Origin: Whalleya microplaca
Lineage: Eukaryota > Ascomycota > Sordariomycetes > Xylariales > Xylariaceae
Length of the DNA: 64,000 nt
Reading direction: 5' to 3'
Assembly: GCA_022497155.1 (NCBI GenBank)
Contig: MU385785.1
Location: 98,583-162,582 of the forward strand
Shown: piece after piece, positions 45,001 to 59,406 of the stretch
Layout: each line of letters opens with the position of its first letter
Numbering within the stretch: position 1 is the stretch's first letter
Translations under genes and position numbers: made by a program
Notes under the pieces: generated by a model
What the model was told of the DNA's origin: nothing
Seen by the model: the letters and a program-made list of their open reading frames with translations, nothing else
Databases searched by the model: none

Positions 45001-48000
45001 AAAAGATCTCTTTTAAGCCTATAGATCTCGGAATAATATTGCTCCGAGATCTATAGGCTTAAAAAAAATCTTTAATACTTATATTATTATAATATACCCC
45101 TTATTTTAATAAGAGATCCTAAAAAGATATTTATAATTATATAAATATAAATAAAAATAGCTGTTTTAAACTCGCTTAATAAATATATATTTATATCTAT
45201 AATCTATTATTTAGTAATTTATTAAAGCTTTAATTAATATAATTAAAAATAGCTTCCCCGGTAATAATCCTATTAGTTGCTATAAAATTTTATTTTTAAT
45301 AGTATTATAAGATTTTTTTTTAATACCTAAGATTTTTTAGACTTTTCGAGTATTGTAATAATAATTTTATAAATTTTTAAAATGCTTTCGCGATTACCGC
45401 GCTTTTTTTACTTAAATTTTTAACTTTATTATAGCAATTGTTAAATATTATTTTTGCGTTTTCAGATTTTTTATTATTGTTTTAAACTTTTTTGCGGTAA
45501 GTAATTACGTAATTATATATATTTAAAGCTATATTTAATTAATAAATATGTAAATTTTTATAACTACTATTTAAAATTATAGCTTTAAAGCGTAATTTTT
45601 TAGCTTATAATTATAAGTATATTTATTACGTTCGCTAAAAGATTACTAAATTTAAAAAAAAAGCGTTATATTTGTAAAAAAAAAAGCGAAATGCTTTTTT
45701 GCTTATTTATATAAATATTATTACGTTATAAACTTTAAGTATTACCGCGTTTTTTTTAAAAGTAGTTAATTTTTATTGCCGAATTTTTTGCTAAGTTTGC
45801 TCCCTATTTCCGCCTTTAGTAATAAAGTTTTTAAACTTATTATTTAAAACCCCTAAAACTTTTTAGGGAACGATTTTTTGCGTTTCGGCAGTAAAATTTC
45901 CGGTAATAAAAGTTTTTCCGAAAAGCCTAATAATAATAAAGACTTTCCCGAAAAGCTTAACGATATTATTATATTCGAGTAGTTTAAAAATAAGCCCGAA
46001 ATTTGTATTATAGAAAAAAAGGGGCAAAAAAGCGGTGCTTTTTTTAGTAACGAAAATAAAAAAAAACTTCCGAATAATAAGGTAAAAAAATAAGCTCCGC
46101 TTTTCGAAATTCTCGATCCCGATTCCGGTAGTAAATAAAAGCCGGAATAAATTATCGAACTTTTAAAGCTCGATTTTAATAAAAACAATTTTAGTGTTTT
46201 TTTATTTCTTTTTTTATTTGTTAAAAGTTTGGCGTTATTAAATTTCCGAGTTTATTAAGTAATAAAAGCGATACTTTTTTTTAAACTTTAATTATTCCTA
46301 AAAAAAGCTCTGGCATTAATAATTTTATGGTAATTTTTATGCCGCTTCCGATAATCCTTTTTAGTATTTATAGCGTTATAACTCCGAGCTTTACCGATAT
46401 TTTTATCTGTAAAAAAAAAAAGTATCTCGCGTTTTAGCGTTATTTTTATTTTTCGCGCTAATTTTTATATTTATTATATTCGTATTTTAAAATTTAATAA
46501 AGTTGTATTTTATAAATGCTTAAAAGTATTTTAGGGCTCCCGCTATTATAAATATAGCTCGGGTTATTTTTGTTGCTTAAAATAAAATTTTTTAATTTTT
46601 TTTTAAAAAGTTTAATAGGCTAATATAGGTTTTTATAGCTTCTCCTGGCTTTTTTATACCGCTTGCCGCTATATTTATTTACGTAATATTACCGATTTTA
46701 TTATAAGTTCTTTTAGCGATTTTAAAACTAATAGTATATTAATTTTTTTATTTTTTATAGCGTTACCGGGTTTTTAGTAAGGATTTTAGTAAATTTACTA
46801 TATATATTTATAATAACGGTTTTATTTTTGCTGGCATTAATAAAAAGCTTCTCGCTATTAGCCCGGAGGCTTTTTTAATCTCCGTTTTTTAGCTTATTAT
46901 AAGCTTTTACGCTTTTATAGTTCCTGGCTTATCGGTTCTTTCGGTAGCTCGCTTTTTTGTCGCTCCTATAATTCTTAACTTGTCGGTTTTTTCGAAAGTT
47001 TACCTTATAAGCGTAATTTTTATTTTAGTTATTGCTAGCTTGTTTAGTTCTGCTTTTTCGGCTTTTTAATTAAAAAAAGATTATTTGGTTTATGTTATAG
47101 AGCTTCTAAAAAAGCTTATAAATCTTTTGGGCTTAAATTAGGTTATTTTTCCGGGTTTTATTATATATTAAGCTCTATTTAATTAGTAAAGATTTTTTAT
47201 TTTTATATCTTTTATCGGTAGGGTTTATAAGCCTAATTATTAGGGAATAAATTTACGTTTGGTATTTTGTTAGTTTTAAATTAAAATATAAATTTATTAC
47301 TTATTATTAAAGTAGTTTTTTTTTGTTTTATCCTCTTTATAAAAGCTTATAAAATTATTAAATATATAAGTTTAAATTAAGCTCGCTTTTTACGTTTTTT
47401 AACGATTTATAATTATGGCTTTATTATTTTAAAAGTTTAATAAAGCTTTAAAATATTCGAATATTTATTTAAAAAGCCTTTTAATAAGTCCGTTTGTTGG
47501 CATTTAATTTATAGCTAAATAAGTTATTTCGAAGCTCTTTTTAATATGCTTTTAACGAAACTATATATTTTAAATATTGATATAATAAAGCTTAGTATTA
47601 ATTTTAAGTTTTTTTTAGTAATAAGTTTAATCGCTTATTAATTATTATAAAAAATCCTTTATAGCTTTCTAAAATCTAAGGTAATATTTTAAAATAACCG
47701 CTTTAAAATTATACTTTTTTTAGCTATATATTTAAAAATTATAACTTTAGTTTTAGTTATTAAAGTAAATATAATATTTTGCCTAATAGCCTTTTATATA
47801 ATGGCACTCCTAAAAAAGGATATAATATACTTATGGGAAAATTTTTAAAATTTTATATTATCTATAAAAAAAATATTACCTATAATAATTAAAGCTTACT
47901 TTCCCAAGCTTTTATTTTTATATTTAATACCTAAAAAGCGTGTAGCGTATAAATAATAAATTACTTAATTTACTACTGCTATATACTTCGAGTTTAAGTT

Positions 48001-49073
48001 TATAAGGAAATAAGAAAGTTATACTATTATATAAGCTATATTAGGACGTATTATAATTGCGGTATATAAAATTAATTTTATACGTTCTTGGTATTCTTTA
48101 ATTTGTCCTTTCGAGATTTGCCCTTTATATTTAAAAAGTTTGACGTATAGTAAAAGAATCGCTAAAAATTAATTATTATTAACTAGGTTAAAATGTAAGG
48201 CGATTTTATCGATATAAGAATTATAAAGTAAGGTAATCGATTTTTGTTATCGATTTTTTAATACTTTAATCCCTAAATATTAAAAGATTTTTTTTATTTC
48301 TTAATTTTATATATCTCTTTTATTACCGTAATTAATTTAGTAGCTTTTATTTAATACTAACGCTTAAATAATAATAAAAAATCGTTTATATAAAAGATTA
48401 CGAAAATCTTTTTTCCTTTTATATAAAAAAGGTAAGGCTTTTTAAGGGAAATAATAAAGCCTAATATTTTAAAAGTAGTAGCGAATTTATTATATTATAA
48501 TAGAGGTAATTTTTTTAAGCTATATAAAATTTGTAAGATTTTAATGTATTTTTTATTAATTTTAAAGCCGTTAGGAAACTTATATATTATAGGCTTTAAT
48601 TTATTACGTAAAGTATTTAAAAACGCGCTTTTAATGTTATATTAAAGAACCTTAAGATCGAATTTTATAATAAGCGTTATTATTAGCCTAAAGGATTTTA
48701 TTGCGAGCGTAATAATGTATGTATTTTAAATTATTCCCTTTTTTTAAAAATCCTTACGTATTATTATTCTAGCTTTATAAAGCTTTAAATATTTATCCTT
48801 ATTAAATTTATAAATAAATATTTATTTTAGGGGTAATGGGCGGTATTTAATACGCTTTTAATTAATAACCCTTTAAGTTTCTAGGTATAAAAAATTCCTA
48901 ATTTTTTTTAGCGTTTTTTTTTAAAATAATTTCCTAAAAAGTAAGTATTAAAATCCTTTTAGGTCTTCGGGAAAGCTTTAAAAAAATTATTTTGGTATAC
49001 GTATGGCTTATTTGGTGTAGCTTTTAAGCGGTCCGCCTTATTTTAATATATTATTGCTGCAATTATTATATAT
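45001..49073 (-). mobile_element. RIP-degraded Ty1/copia-like retrotransposon relic, left part
   Basis: Extremely AT-rich, no intact frame. The minus strand of 47.9-48.9 kb still reads as a copia reverse transcriptase when stop codons are tolerated: 'LKPIIYKFPNGFK' style palm sequence, then 'ILQILYSLKKLPLLYYNKF', then 'LGFIISLKKPYLFYIKGKK', and the catalytic box at 48381-48392 now Tyr-Ile-Asn-Asp where copia elements have Tyr-Val-Asp-Asp. The D-to-N change is a G to A transition, consistent with RIP. Downstream (46-47.8 kb) expected RNase H is too degraded to name. The relic is interrupted at 49074 by the next element and T-rich sequence of the same character resumes at 62126. Confidence 0.75.
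45011..45064. repeat. Perfect 22-bp inverted repeat (hairpin)
   Basis: Arms TTTTAAGCCTATAGATCTCGGA (45011-45032) and its exact complement at 45043-45064 surround a 10-nt spacer. Outside the perfect part the arms continue with C/T mismatches for about 9 bp each side, as if RIP had eroded a longer palindrome. Confidence 0.9.
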
Positions 49074-49733
49074 TGTAATGGGGCAGGGGATTACGGGTAT
49101 TAACAGCAGCTTAAAAGCCACTAGAAGCCCCCTGGAGCCACGTCATAGGGCATTTCACAGGGTATCCACAGGGCACTCCACAGGGCGATTTACAGTGGAT
49201 CACATACCTGTATTTAGCTAACCTTTTTTCTCATATCTCTTTTACTTTTTTACCATATATATTACTAGATAATCAGATAGTTATATATATATAAATAGCT
49301 TTAATAGCTATATATATTTATTTTTAACTTAATATTTTACTTTCGATTTACCCTGATACTTTATCCCAAAACATTTGGCTTTCCCGGATAGGCCTTAATT
49401 TTCTTGCCTTCTGATTAATCGAGCAAAATAGTTTTTTTTAAAGTATTATAAGTTACGGAGGCATAGAATTTACTAGTAATAGCTACTTAAAGTATATCTA
49501 CTGTCGAGCTTACTTTATCTTTATCCGATAAATCGCACGCGGATTATTTTATTTCGTCCGATAGCTACTTATCTCTTATATAAATCGAACTTAGTTATAT
49601 AATCGATAATTAGTTAGCTGCTTTATTTATATTATATCTACGTTATTTATTACTTATAATTTACGAATTTTCTTTTTATATAAGATACTAGGAATATAAA
49701 GCGTAATAATACCAAAGATATTAAACCGTATAT
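49074..49733 (+). mobile_element. Short non-autonomous LTR element, 5' part (LTR plus leader)
   Basis: The 300-bp 5' LTR (49074-49373, starts TGTAAT, ends AAAACA) is followed by a leader beginning TTTGGCTTTCCCGGATAGG, the likely primer-binding-site region. The same LTR recurs at 61826-62125 and 63064-63360. A 4-bp ATAT flanks the outer ends (49070-49073 and 62126-62129). The element is interrupted after 49733 by the 11.5-kb element. No coding sequence is present. Confidence 0.88.
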
Positions 49734-52700
49734 TGTTATAGGGCTAATATGCCGTGGCATATATATATCGCTTGTCTTTTTCTTTTACTCTTAGACAGGA
49801 GATATACAGCTCAAACAGCCTTGTCGCCGAAAATAAAAACATCTCTCCTTTCGATCAATCGCCGTTATAAGTAACTCTTTTTGTTTTATCGCCTTAATTA
49901 CTTCCGATTAATTAAGCCATAAAGTAACACCTCCTTTACCCTAACACCCTGTCCTAAAATATTTAGCTCCCCCGGATAAGCTTTAACTTCTTCGCCTTTC
50001 TAATTAATCGAAAAAAACAGTCTAAATAAAAGTAATAATAAAATAAAACTAAAAGAAAAAAACTTTAATAAAACCCCTAAAACTATTAAACTAACCGAAC
50101 CTATAAAAAAAAAACACTAACTAAAAAAGAGAACTAATAGTAAACGATCATTTAAAATAAAAAAGCAATGCTAAAAATAAATAAATCAATAAAAAAATTT
50201 ATAAAAAACCTATAATATATATTAATAAGCCAGTAATATAAAAACATAAAAATATAAAAAATATAAAGTATAAAAAATACGAAAATATAATAATATAAAA
50301 ATACAAAAAAGCACAAGTTCCAATAAAGCAAATTAAATACGAGAAAATTAGCAGCATAAAAAATTAAAAAAAATTAAAAAATCATAAAATATATAGCAAA
50401 TAGTACACAAAAACGTACTATAGTTCAGACTTATAAAATAAACTAAAATAAAATTTAAATAACGAAAATAATATCCGAGTTTCTAACTAGCCTATAAATA
50501 ATTCTATTACGCGATTAATTAATTAATATAATATAATAGCTAAATTAGCAACTTATTATCGAGATTTTTTTTAAAAGTCTCCTAACTTTTAAAGCTATTA
50601 TTAACGTCCTAAAAAACAGTTACAATTTTATATCTAAAATATTATAAAACTATAACCCAATATAATTAAAAAAAATAAAATACATTCCCCTAAAATTAAA
50701 CATAACTAAAGAATTAAAATAACTAAACAATAAAATATCTTAAACCATATTAAATACAGCTAAAAAAAGATCCCTCCAACTAACCGATAATTAAAAGACT
50801 ATTAACCTTACTATTAATTAAAAACACCAATAAAACAAAAAAAACTCGGCATTATATAATTAAAACACTTAATTAAAAACAACTAGCTAAAAAACTTTAT
50901 CCGTTAATATAATAAAAAACGCATAAATTAATAAAAAGCTTACGGATTAAAATATAGCTTCTAATTAAAAACAACTTACTATAACCGGAAAAACTAGGTT
51001 TACAATAATAACTACGTTACCAAACTCTCGAAACTACCTATAGCTTTTATTTAATAAAAATAATATCATAAATTAAATCGAAAATATAACATATATATTC
51101 GATAAATACGGCTTAAAAAATAATATTAAAATTAAGGAAATATTATATTAAATAAATAATTAAACTAATAAACAACAAATCGAAACTTTACTAAAAGGTA
51201 TTATTATTTAAAAAAAAATAAAAGCAATTTGAAAGTAATATTTTAAAATTAGTAACCCAAAATAAACAAAAACCCCTATAAAACAGTTAAAAAACTTAAA
51301 AAAAATAACAGACTATTTAAACCGACAGAAATTTATTATTATACTTTAAATTATTTAGTTCGAGTAAAAAACGTCCGGAAATAAAAGAAAATTAAAAAAT
51401 AAAACGCTATTTTTATTAATAATCTATAGCAGAAAATCGATTAAAAAGTTATTAAACAGATTATATAGTTTTATTCGAAATTATATAACAAGCTTTTCGA
51501 ATTAAATTATAAAAAAGCCCAAAACGTTATATATATATAAACAGATACTATAGTCGGCCTAATAAATTATAATAGCTATAATATCCGATAAGTTTCGCCC
51601 AATTAATAATATAAAAATAAATTAGTTAATCGTTAACGTTCGGTTTAGTTCCGCTTATTATTAATAAGCCTAAAACAGCTTAAAATTATCTTAAAAAAAA
51701 AGACTCTATTTTCCTAGCTAAACAAAATAAAAAACTTAATTAAATCTATAAAACAAATATCTATCGTATAATTTAAAACTAACGAAAATCTTACTATATT
51801 TATAAAAAAATTTCAATTAATATTACCAAAATTAAAATATTATACCCTATAAAAAGAAACTTCTACCTAATAAAATACTTAAAAACATAAAATAAAAAAT
51901 ATATCTCTTAATATTTATTACGCCAAGCTTTTAAATAAAAAAGAAAAATATAAAAAATATAATAGCCGACAAAATTAAAACAATTAATATATACCACAAC
52001 CGACATTATTCCAAAAATATAATCGAAATACCTATTTTTTTTGCGGAAAATTAAGCTACTTTTCTACTACCTACTCCTTAATAACGTCGTTAAGCCGCGA
52101 CAACATAATATAATACAATAATTAATTTAGGGGATATTTTATCGGAGGTTTTTAAACTGCTCCCGAAATTAAAAACATCCTATTTTTTAAATATATAATT
52201 ACCGAAAGCAAAATAAATAAAAAAAATATTATCTAAATTTACCTATAATTTCTATATAAAACAAAAGTATATAATATTTAAATTTAAAAATTAGTTTACT
52301 ACTACTTTTATAAATATAATAAAATCGAAAAAAATATAAAATTTAAATAAAACTATAATTTTACTTAATTAATAGCTAATTTATAAAATCGTAACCCGGA
52401 AACGATACTAGTTACGGATTTAAAAATTAACAGTATTAAAATAAAAAGCCTAAAAAATAATACTTTTTATAAACCTATAAATCTATAAAATTATTTTTTA
52501 AAAAAACTAACTATTAATAAAAACGGGAATTCTATATATAAAGTAATAATTAAACTATTTTAATATAAAAATAAGAATAAAATTAATATTTTAGTATTAA
52601 AAAAACATAAAAATATAAACGGCAATATATCCGTAAAAAAAATAATTAATAAAGTGTTATTAAAATTAAACCCTCCACTTTTAATAGTTCTAAAAACGCC

Positions 52701-55700
52701 GAAATAAACCTAGGCTAATATACTAGAAAGCATTATACCTAATTAACCAGCCTTAGTTTTAATTTCGGAATACTAAAAAAAAAGGATTTTTAAAAATGCG
52801 GCAAAAAAATTTAAAGTCTTATAAGATAATCTAATTAAATATTATACGGGATTTAGTAAGGTATTATTTTAATACCTATTCGATAAAGCGGGTAAAATAA
52901 GTCAAAAGCCTTATAAAATAATTTATATCCCTTTAGCCGAAATAATTAATTAATAACAATAAAAATAATAATCCCGGTTTAATTTTATATTAAATATATT
53001 ATAGCTAATTTTTACGCCTAATAAATCTTAAAATAGCTTTATAAATATATTAATTAATAATGTTTTTATAATACTTAATAACGTTATTTAAATTATTATA
53101 GCATTTCTGCCGGTATTTATCCGGGATATTAAAATATATATTTAACTATTACCTTAATTAATTATAAAAATTAGTTTTAAAAAATATAAAAACTTAATTA
53201 TTATAGTTATTAATACGGGTATTTAGTTAAGTATTATTACATAATTATATATTTTTAAGTATTAAATATTTATATAAAAAACTAAAATTATATAATCCGG
53301 CTTTAATATATTAATAAATAATAAAACTAGAAGCTTTAGTTTAATCGAAAAACCTATATAATTAATAAACTATAGCTTGCCGCTATTAATTTATATAGTT
53401 AGAAATTTTAAAGCCGTATTTCCGTTACTTTTTGGCCTTAATTTTATTTTTTAATCGCATATAATAATTTACCTTAAAAAAAGCTTATTAATAGTTTCGA
53501 TATTTTTCGGAAATATTAAAATTATAATATTCCTTATATATAATAAGCTAGCTAAGCGAACTTTAATTAACGTTATTAATTTTTCGGAAAACTAATAACC
53601 GCCGATATTAAAAACTAGGTTAACAATAAATAAAAGCCTTAAAATATTATAACAATAATAAATCTAGCGAAATTTAAAAATATAATTTAAAATAATTTAA
53701 GTTTAAAATAAATTAATAAACAGATAAAAATTACTATTAATAAAATACTCTAAAATAGTAATTAAATATAAGTCTTGCTATTTAATAATTATTTATTAAA
53801 CTTATTATAAAAAATTATTAAAAAGAAATCTAAATAGGTAATATAATATCTAATATTATATTATAAAAAAATATTACAAAAAAACGAAATTAAGCTATAT
53901 ATAATATATAAACTAAAAATATAAAAAATTTATCTAATTAATAATATTAAATTAAATAATATAGTCCCTTTAAAATCGATTAATTAAAAGCAAGCGATAT
54001 TATAAAATATAAAGCCGAATTTCGAACCCTAAAATATATTTAAAATAAACAAAAAATATAAAAATATTATTTCGTATTTCGCTTCCGCGCCGCAAAACAT
54101 TAAATTAATAAAAAAATACCTAAATATTATTAAAATAAAACTATTAAATATAAAGCTTATAAATTAAAAAAAATAATACTAATTAAGATTTTTTATCGAT
54201 AAAAAATAATATTAATCTAAAATTTTATAAAAATCGGCCGAATTAAAAAAAAAGTATTTTTTTGTATAAGATTAAAATAATATTATATAATATATAATAA
54301 GCTAAATTAATTTCTATTTTAGCGCTACTAAAAATACGGGTTTTAAATATTTTATAAAGTCGGCTTAAAAATAGAATATTAAAAAAATCTTATATTTTAT
54401 ACCGTAACGCCTAATTTATAGTTAAAAAAAAATCGAAGCTTTCGGTTAATTAATTCGGCTATAAAACTAAACGTTATATAAATATGAAACGCTTTCTTTT
54501 CGAATAATTGTAATAAATTTACGGAAGAATTTATTATATAAGTAATAATTTCTATAGTAAATTTTTTTTTAAAATATAATTAAATATTATTATTTATATT
54601 TAATAAAAATTATACTATATTTTTGACGCCGATCGGGCTTTTTTAAATAATAATTTTATTATAAAAAGGGACTAATTTAGTAATATAATTTTTATATATT
54701 ATTACCCGGATTTTATTCGACTTTATACCCGATAAGTGTAAGCTATTTTTTAATAATATTAGTATTAAAAGGCTAAAAGTAAAATATAATAATTAAAAAA
54801 TCGCATTAAAAATAAAATAATTTATTTATAAACATTTAAAAAATATCAATAATATTTTATTTAATTTTAAACTAATAAAAGCTATAGCTAGTATAAAAAA
54901 AAACGATTAATATAAAAACGCTACTGTTATTATCGGCTATTTATACGGTACTAATAATTATTCTTTTAATCAGACTAAAATTATTAAAATTACGAAATAA
55001 ATATTTTATAATAATATTTTTAAAATATAAGTATTCTTAAAAATTATAGTCTATTATTATATATAAATTATATACTATATATTAATTATTTTATTACTAA
55101 TAAAATTTTTCCGGAAAAACGTAAATTAGGAATAGGAAATAAAATAATAATAAGCTATAAATAAATTTAAAATAGCGTTAATTAATATACCCTATTTAAT
55201 TATATTTAATTATATAAACGGATATATTATTTAGTTTAAAATTAATGCGTTAAATATTAAATAAAAATATATATTGAAATAGGAAATTAATAAATATATT
55301 TGATTTATAAAATTTAAATCTAATATATAAAAAAGGCTAAAATTTAATTATAATATTACGAAATAAAAATGCTTTAAAGTAGTTAAGTCTTTTCGATAAT
55401 TATAAAATTACTTTTATAATATAAGATTTATTTTCGAAACTAATATTAAAGTTTTAATCGCTTAATTAAATAATAGATTTTTTAGTTTATTTAATATAGT
55501 ATTAACCCGGTAAATAGCTTTTATTAAAATATTTAATTTCGAAATAAGGCATATCCTTAAAAAACGATATTAAGTAACGGATAGTTTATTATATAAATTA
55601 TTAAAACTATCTGATAAACTAAATAATTAATAGAAAAAAAAAGTCGATAATTTTATTAATATTTAATTTAACGTCTTTATAATAAAAATATTTCGATTAA

Positions 55701-58700
55701 ATAAACTAATATAAAAAGTACCGGAATTCTTTTTATTACCTATTATTTTATACCCGCTAAAAAACTAGTCTAAAGTTTCCTAAAAAATCGCAATATATTT
55801 TAATACCTTAAAGCTACTTAATCGATTAAAAAGTTTTAATATAACGAGATAATATTATATAAAAATAAGCTTCCGAAATAAAGCTATTAAATATATAATC
55901 TAAAAAGGAATTTTATAATAAAAACTTTATAAGAAATATAGCTAACGGTGTATCGTTAATAATATTAATTAATAAAAACGTATTATTAAAAATTACTACT
56001 CGAAAGTTAAAATGTATCGAAAATATAAATTAACTTATAATAAAATAGTTAAGTTTTATTATTAAAAAAAGATATATTAAGAGATTTAAATTGCCGTTAA
56101 GTATTACTTAAAATGCCAGCTTTTTACGGATAAATAATTTAGAAATTAAGGATTTTTTTAACGCTAAAATAATTACTAATTATTTAGATTATTAATATTT
56201 AGTTTTTCCCGAACGATAATAAATATTCGGCTATTATTAAAACAAAAGATAAGTTATTAAGGTAGCCTAAAACTAAGGCACTAAAAAATGTTATAGTAAT
56301 TAAGGTATAAAAATTCCTTTAAAATTATATTTATACTAACTATAGTATCCCTATAATAATTAAATATAATAAAAGCTTAAAAAATAAAACAGAAATAGCT
56401 AAAAGTATTATATAGTTAAGTATTAAAATATAAGTTAGACCCGTATATTATTTTTAGATATAAAAACAAATAAAAGTAAACTATCGACCGATTACAAAAT
56501 CCCTTATATATATAACGGGAAAAATTAACAAATTATAAATTAAAAAGCTTAAAGCTATATTTTAAGCTAATTAAATATTTATATAAAAATATAAATTTAT
56601 ATTATATAAATTAGTTTATAATAAAAAACCTATTATATTAATCGAAACAGTTTTATTATTCTAATAGGTCCTTAATTAGTCAGATATCCGTAATAAAAAA
56701 GATTTTATTACTAAAAAAATAAAAATATTTAAATAATAAAACAAAAATGTCGCAAAAGTGGTATAAATCTTAATAAAAAAACGAAAAAAAGCGGCGGAAC
56801 AAAATAATCGATAACATTTATTAAAAAAACGGTTAAAACTATTAAAATAAGGCAGCCTAATTTTATTTTATAATATAATACGAGATATCGATATATTTAA
56901 AAATAAAAAGCTAAAATATAAATAAACTAAGCCCTATTAAATTACAAAAAAATAAAAACAAAATAGGTTTTTTCTTAAAAAATTAGACGGGGTAATACTA
57001 TAAAGAATATTTTCTTTTAATCGACTAAAAAAATTTATTCGAAATATAAAAAAGTATTAAAAACTTAGCAAATCTTATAATAACTATTAATTAGGTAGCT
57101 ATAATAAAATAAAAAATAATTAAAAAAGCTTTAAACTAATAAACAATAATACGCTATATTAAAATAAAAATATATAAAAAAGCCCGGTAACTTATAGCTA
57201 AATTAAAAAAGTCGAGCCTAATAAAAATTAAAGGATTATAAAAAATAAAACATCTAAAAAAATAATTAAAATTAAACTATCTAGAATATTATTAGCGGAG
57301 CGAAAAACTTATAATCGAATATTAAAGAAATAATACTAATAAATTAGATTATTTTTTTTTACGTTTTATATAAATTAACATTTTATAAAAATAGGGTTTT
57401 ATAAAGTTACAGCAAATATAAAAAAGTAATAAAAAAAGAAGCTTAAATTAAAAAATATAACCGTAAATTTTAATATATAACTAATTAATTAAACGAAAGA
57501 AACTATTATAAGCTATAAATAAAGCCGTCTATAATTTCGGCAAAAAAAGACGGATTTTTTTAATAATTTAACCCAAATATGTATTACCTATAAAACGACT
57601 TATTAAAATAGAATTATCGTAATTAATATCGCTATTAAAAAAAGGATCTCTTAATCGATAAGTTTATAAATATATATATTTTTTATCCCGGAACAAATAT
57701 TTATTTATTTAAATACCGATTATATAATTTTTATATAAACTTCCGAACCAGCCTTTTATTAATCGATATTTATAAAATAGCTATATTTTATTATAGCGCC
57801 TATTTTTAAAACTAACAAACCGATTTTCGTAAAGCCGGCAAAAAACTTTATTATAAATATTATATTTTTAAATAAAAATTTTAAATTATATATAGCAATT
57901 TTCGATTAAGCGAAACATTAAGTTATTAATAAGGTTAGTTTTATAAATCTCGATAAAAAAAAAGTATCGTTAATCGAAAAAGTATTTTATTATTTTAAAA
58001 TATTTAATATATTTTAAGGCAGGCTTTTATATTTAACTTTTATAATAAAACTTCGAAACTATAAATTCCCAAATATAATACTAATTTTTTTTAGAACTAT
58101 TAAAAAGTCTAATTTCTATTAGTCGAATTATTTTATATTAATTAATAAAAATTATATATATTAGATAAGGAAAAGACTTACCCGGATAAACTTATTTATT
58201 ATATTAACTTTTAAAAAATAACGGCTTATATTATTTTTCTAAAATTAAAACAGTTTATTCTTATTAGTTTTTAAATTAAAGCGACTAGATTTAATACTAA
58301 AATAAGGACTAAAAATATAATTAACGTTTTTTACTATCGAGCTAAAAGTTTTCGATCGTTTAGAAACAATAAACCTAGGATATAAAAGGAGCTTAACGCT
58401 AAAATATAAATCGATAGAAAAAAAAAACAATAAAAATTCCTAGCTATTTATATAGCCGATTTACCTATTTTAAAAAAGAAACAATAATAAAATAAAACGG
58501 GATAAAAAAGTCGAGAAAAAAAATTACAGAAACTAAGATTATTTTAATAAAATTTAACTCGATTAAATAGCGGGGGTTTAATATTTACTTTATAAGTTCT
58601 AAAAGGAGAATTGCCGATACGCGTTTTATCCTAAATATTTATTAAATTTTAACAAACTATTATAACTTAATAAAAGCGTTTAAAGTTATTTAGTTCTCGA

Positions 58701-59406
58701 TTAACGCTATTATAATAAGAGATTTAACTCTTAAATATAGGACCTTTTATAAAGGAAAAAAGAATAAACGACTTACGTAAAAGCTTAATAAAAGAAGTTC
58801 CCTTTTTTTTTCTCTGCCTTTTATATAATAATAAGTTTTACGATATAATTATAAATAATTAATTAAATAAATATCACAAAGCGAAAATAAAGAACAAATA
58901 ATTAGGTTAATAGTTATTAAAAAGAAAAAAGAGTATAAAATATAAAGATAAAATAAATAAAGGGTATAATAAGTAGCTTAAAAAGCGTATTAAAACTAAA
59001 TCGAGCAAGCTGACTTTTAAAATTAGCAATAATAACCTAAATGCCTTATTATATCTAATATCTAGCTTATTACAAATTTAAATAACTAATTAAAAATAGA
59101 AAAGATTTTTTAACTTACCCTTATTTATTACAAACTAAAACCTGACGTAAAAAAGTTTTTTTTATACTAACTTACTAATAACTCCTACCTAATTACCTAT
59201 TAACTTTTTTCTCTTACTTTTTATCATTTTTAATTAATTAGTTTAATTCTTTTATAGTTTTATATTAGCCTATCGCTATAATATTATACCTTAAACCTTA
59301 CTTTTTATATATTAAAATATCGTTACAGCTGTTATAGTTTAAAAAGTTACCTAAAAAAAGGAAAAATAGATATAAAAACCGGAATAAAAATAAAAAAGTT
59401 AATTAA

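Noticed and set aside
45853..46188. 111-codon minus-strand frame in the AT-rich block
   Set aside because: Leu/Phe/Ser-rich translation caused by base composition; no family motif.
58245..58430. 61-codon minus-strand frame inside the large LTR element
   Set aside because: Lies antisense to the element and has only Lys/Ser/Phe-rich, composition-driven sequence.
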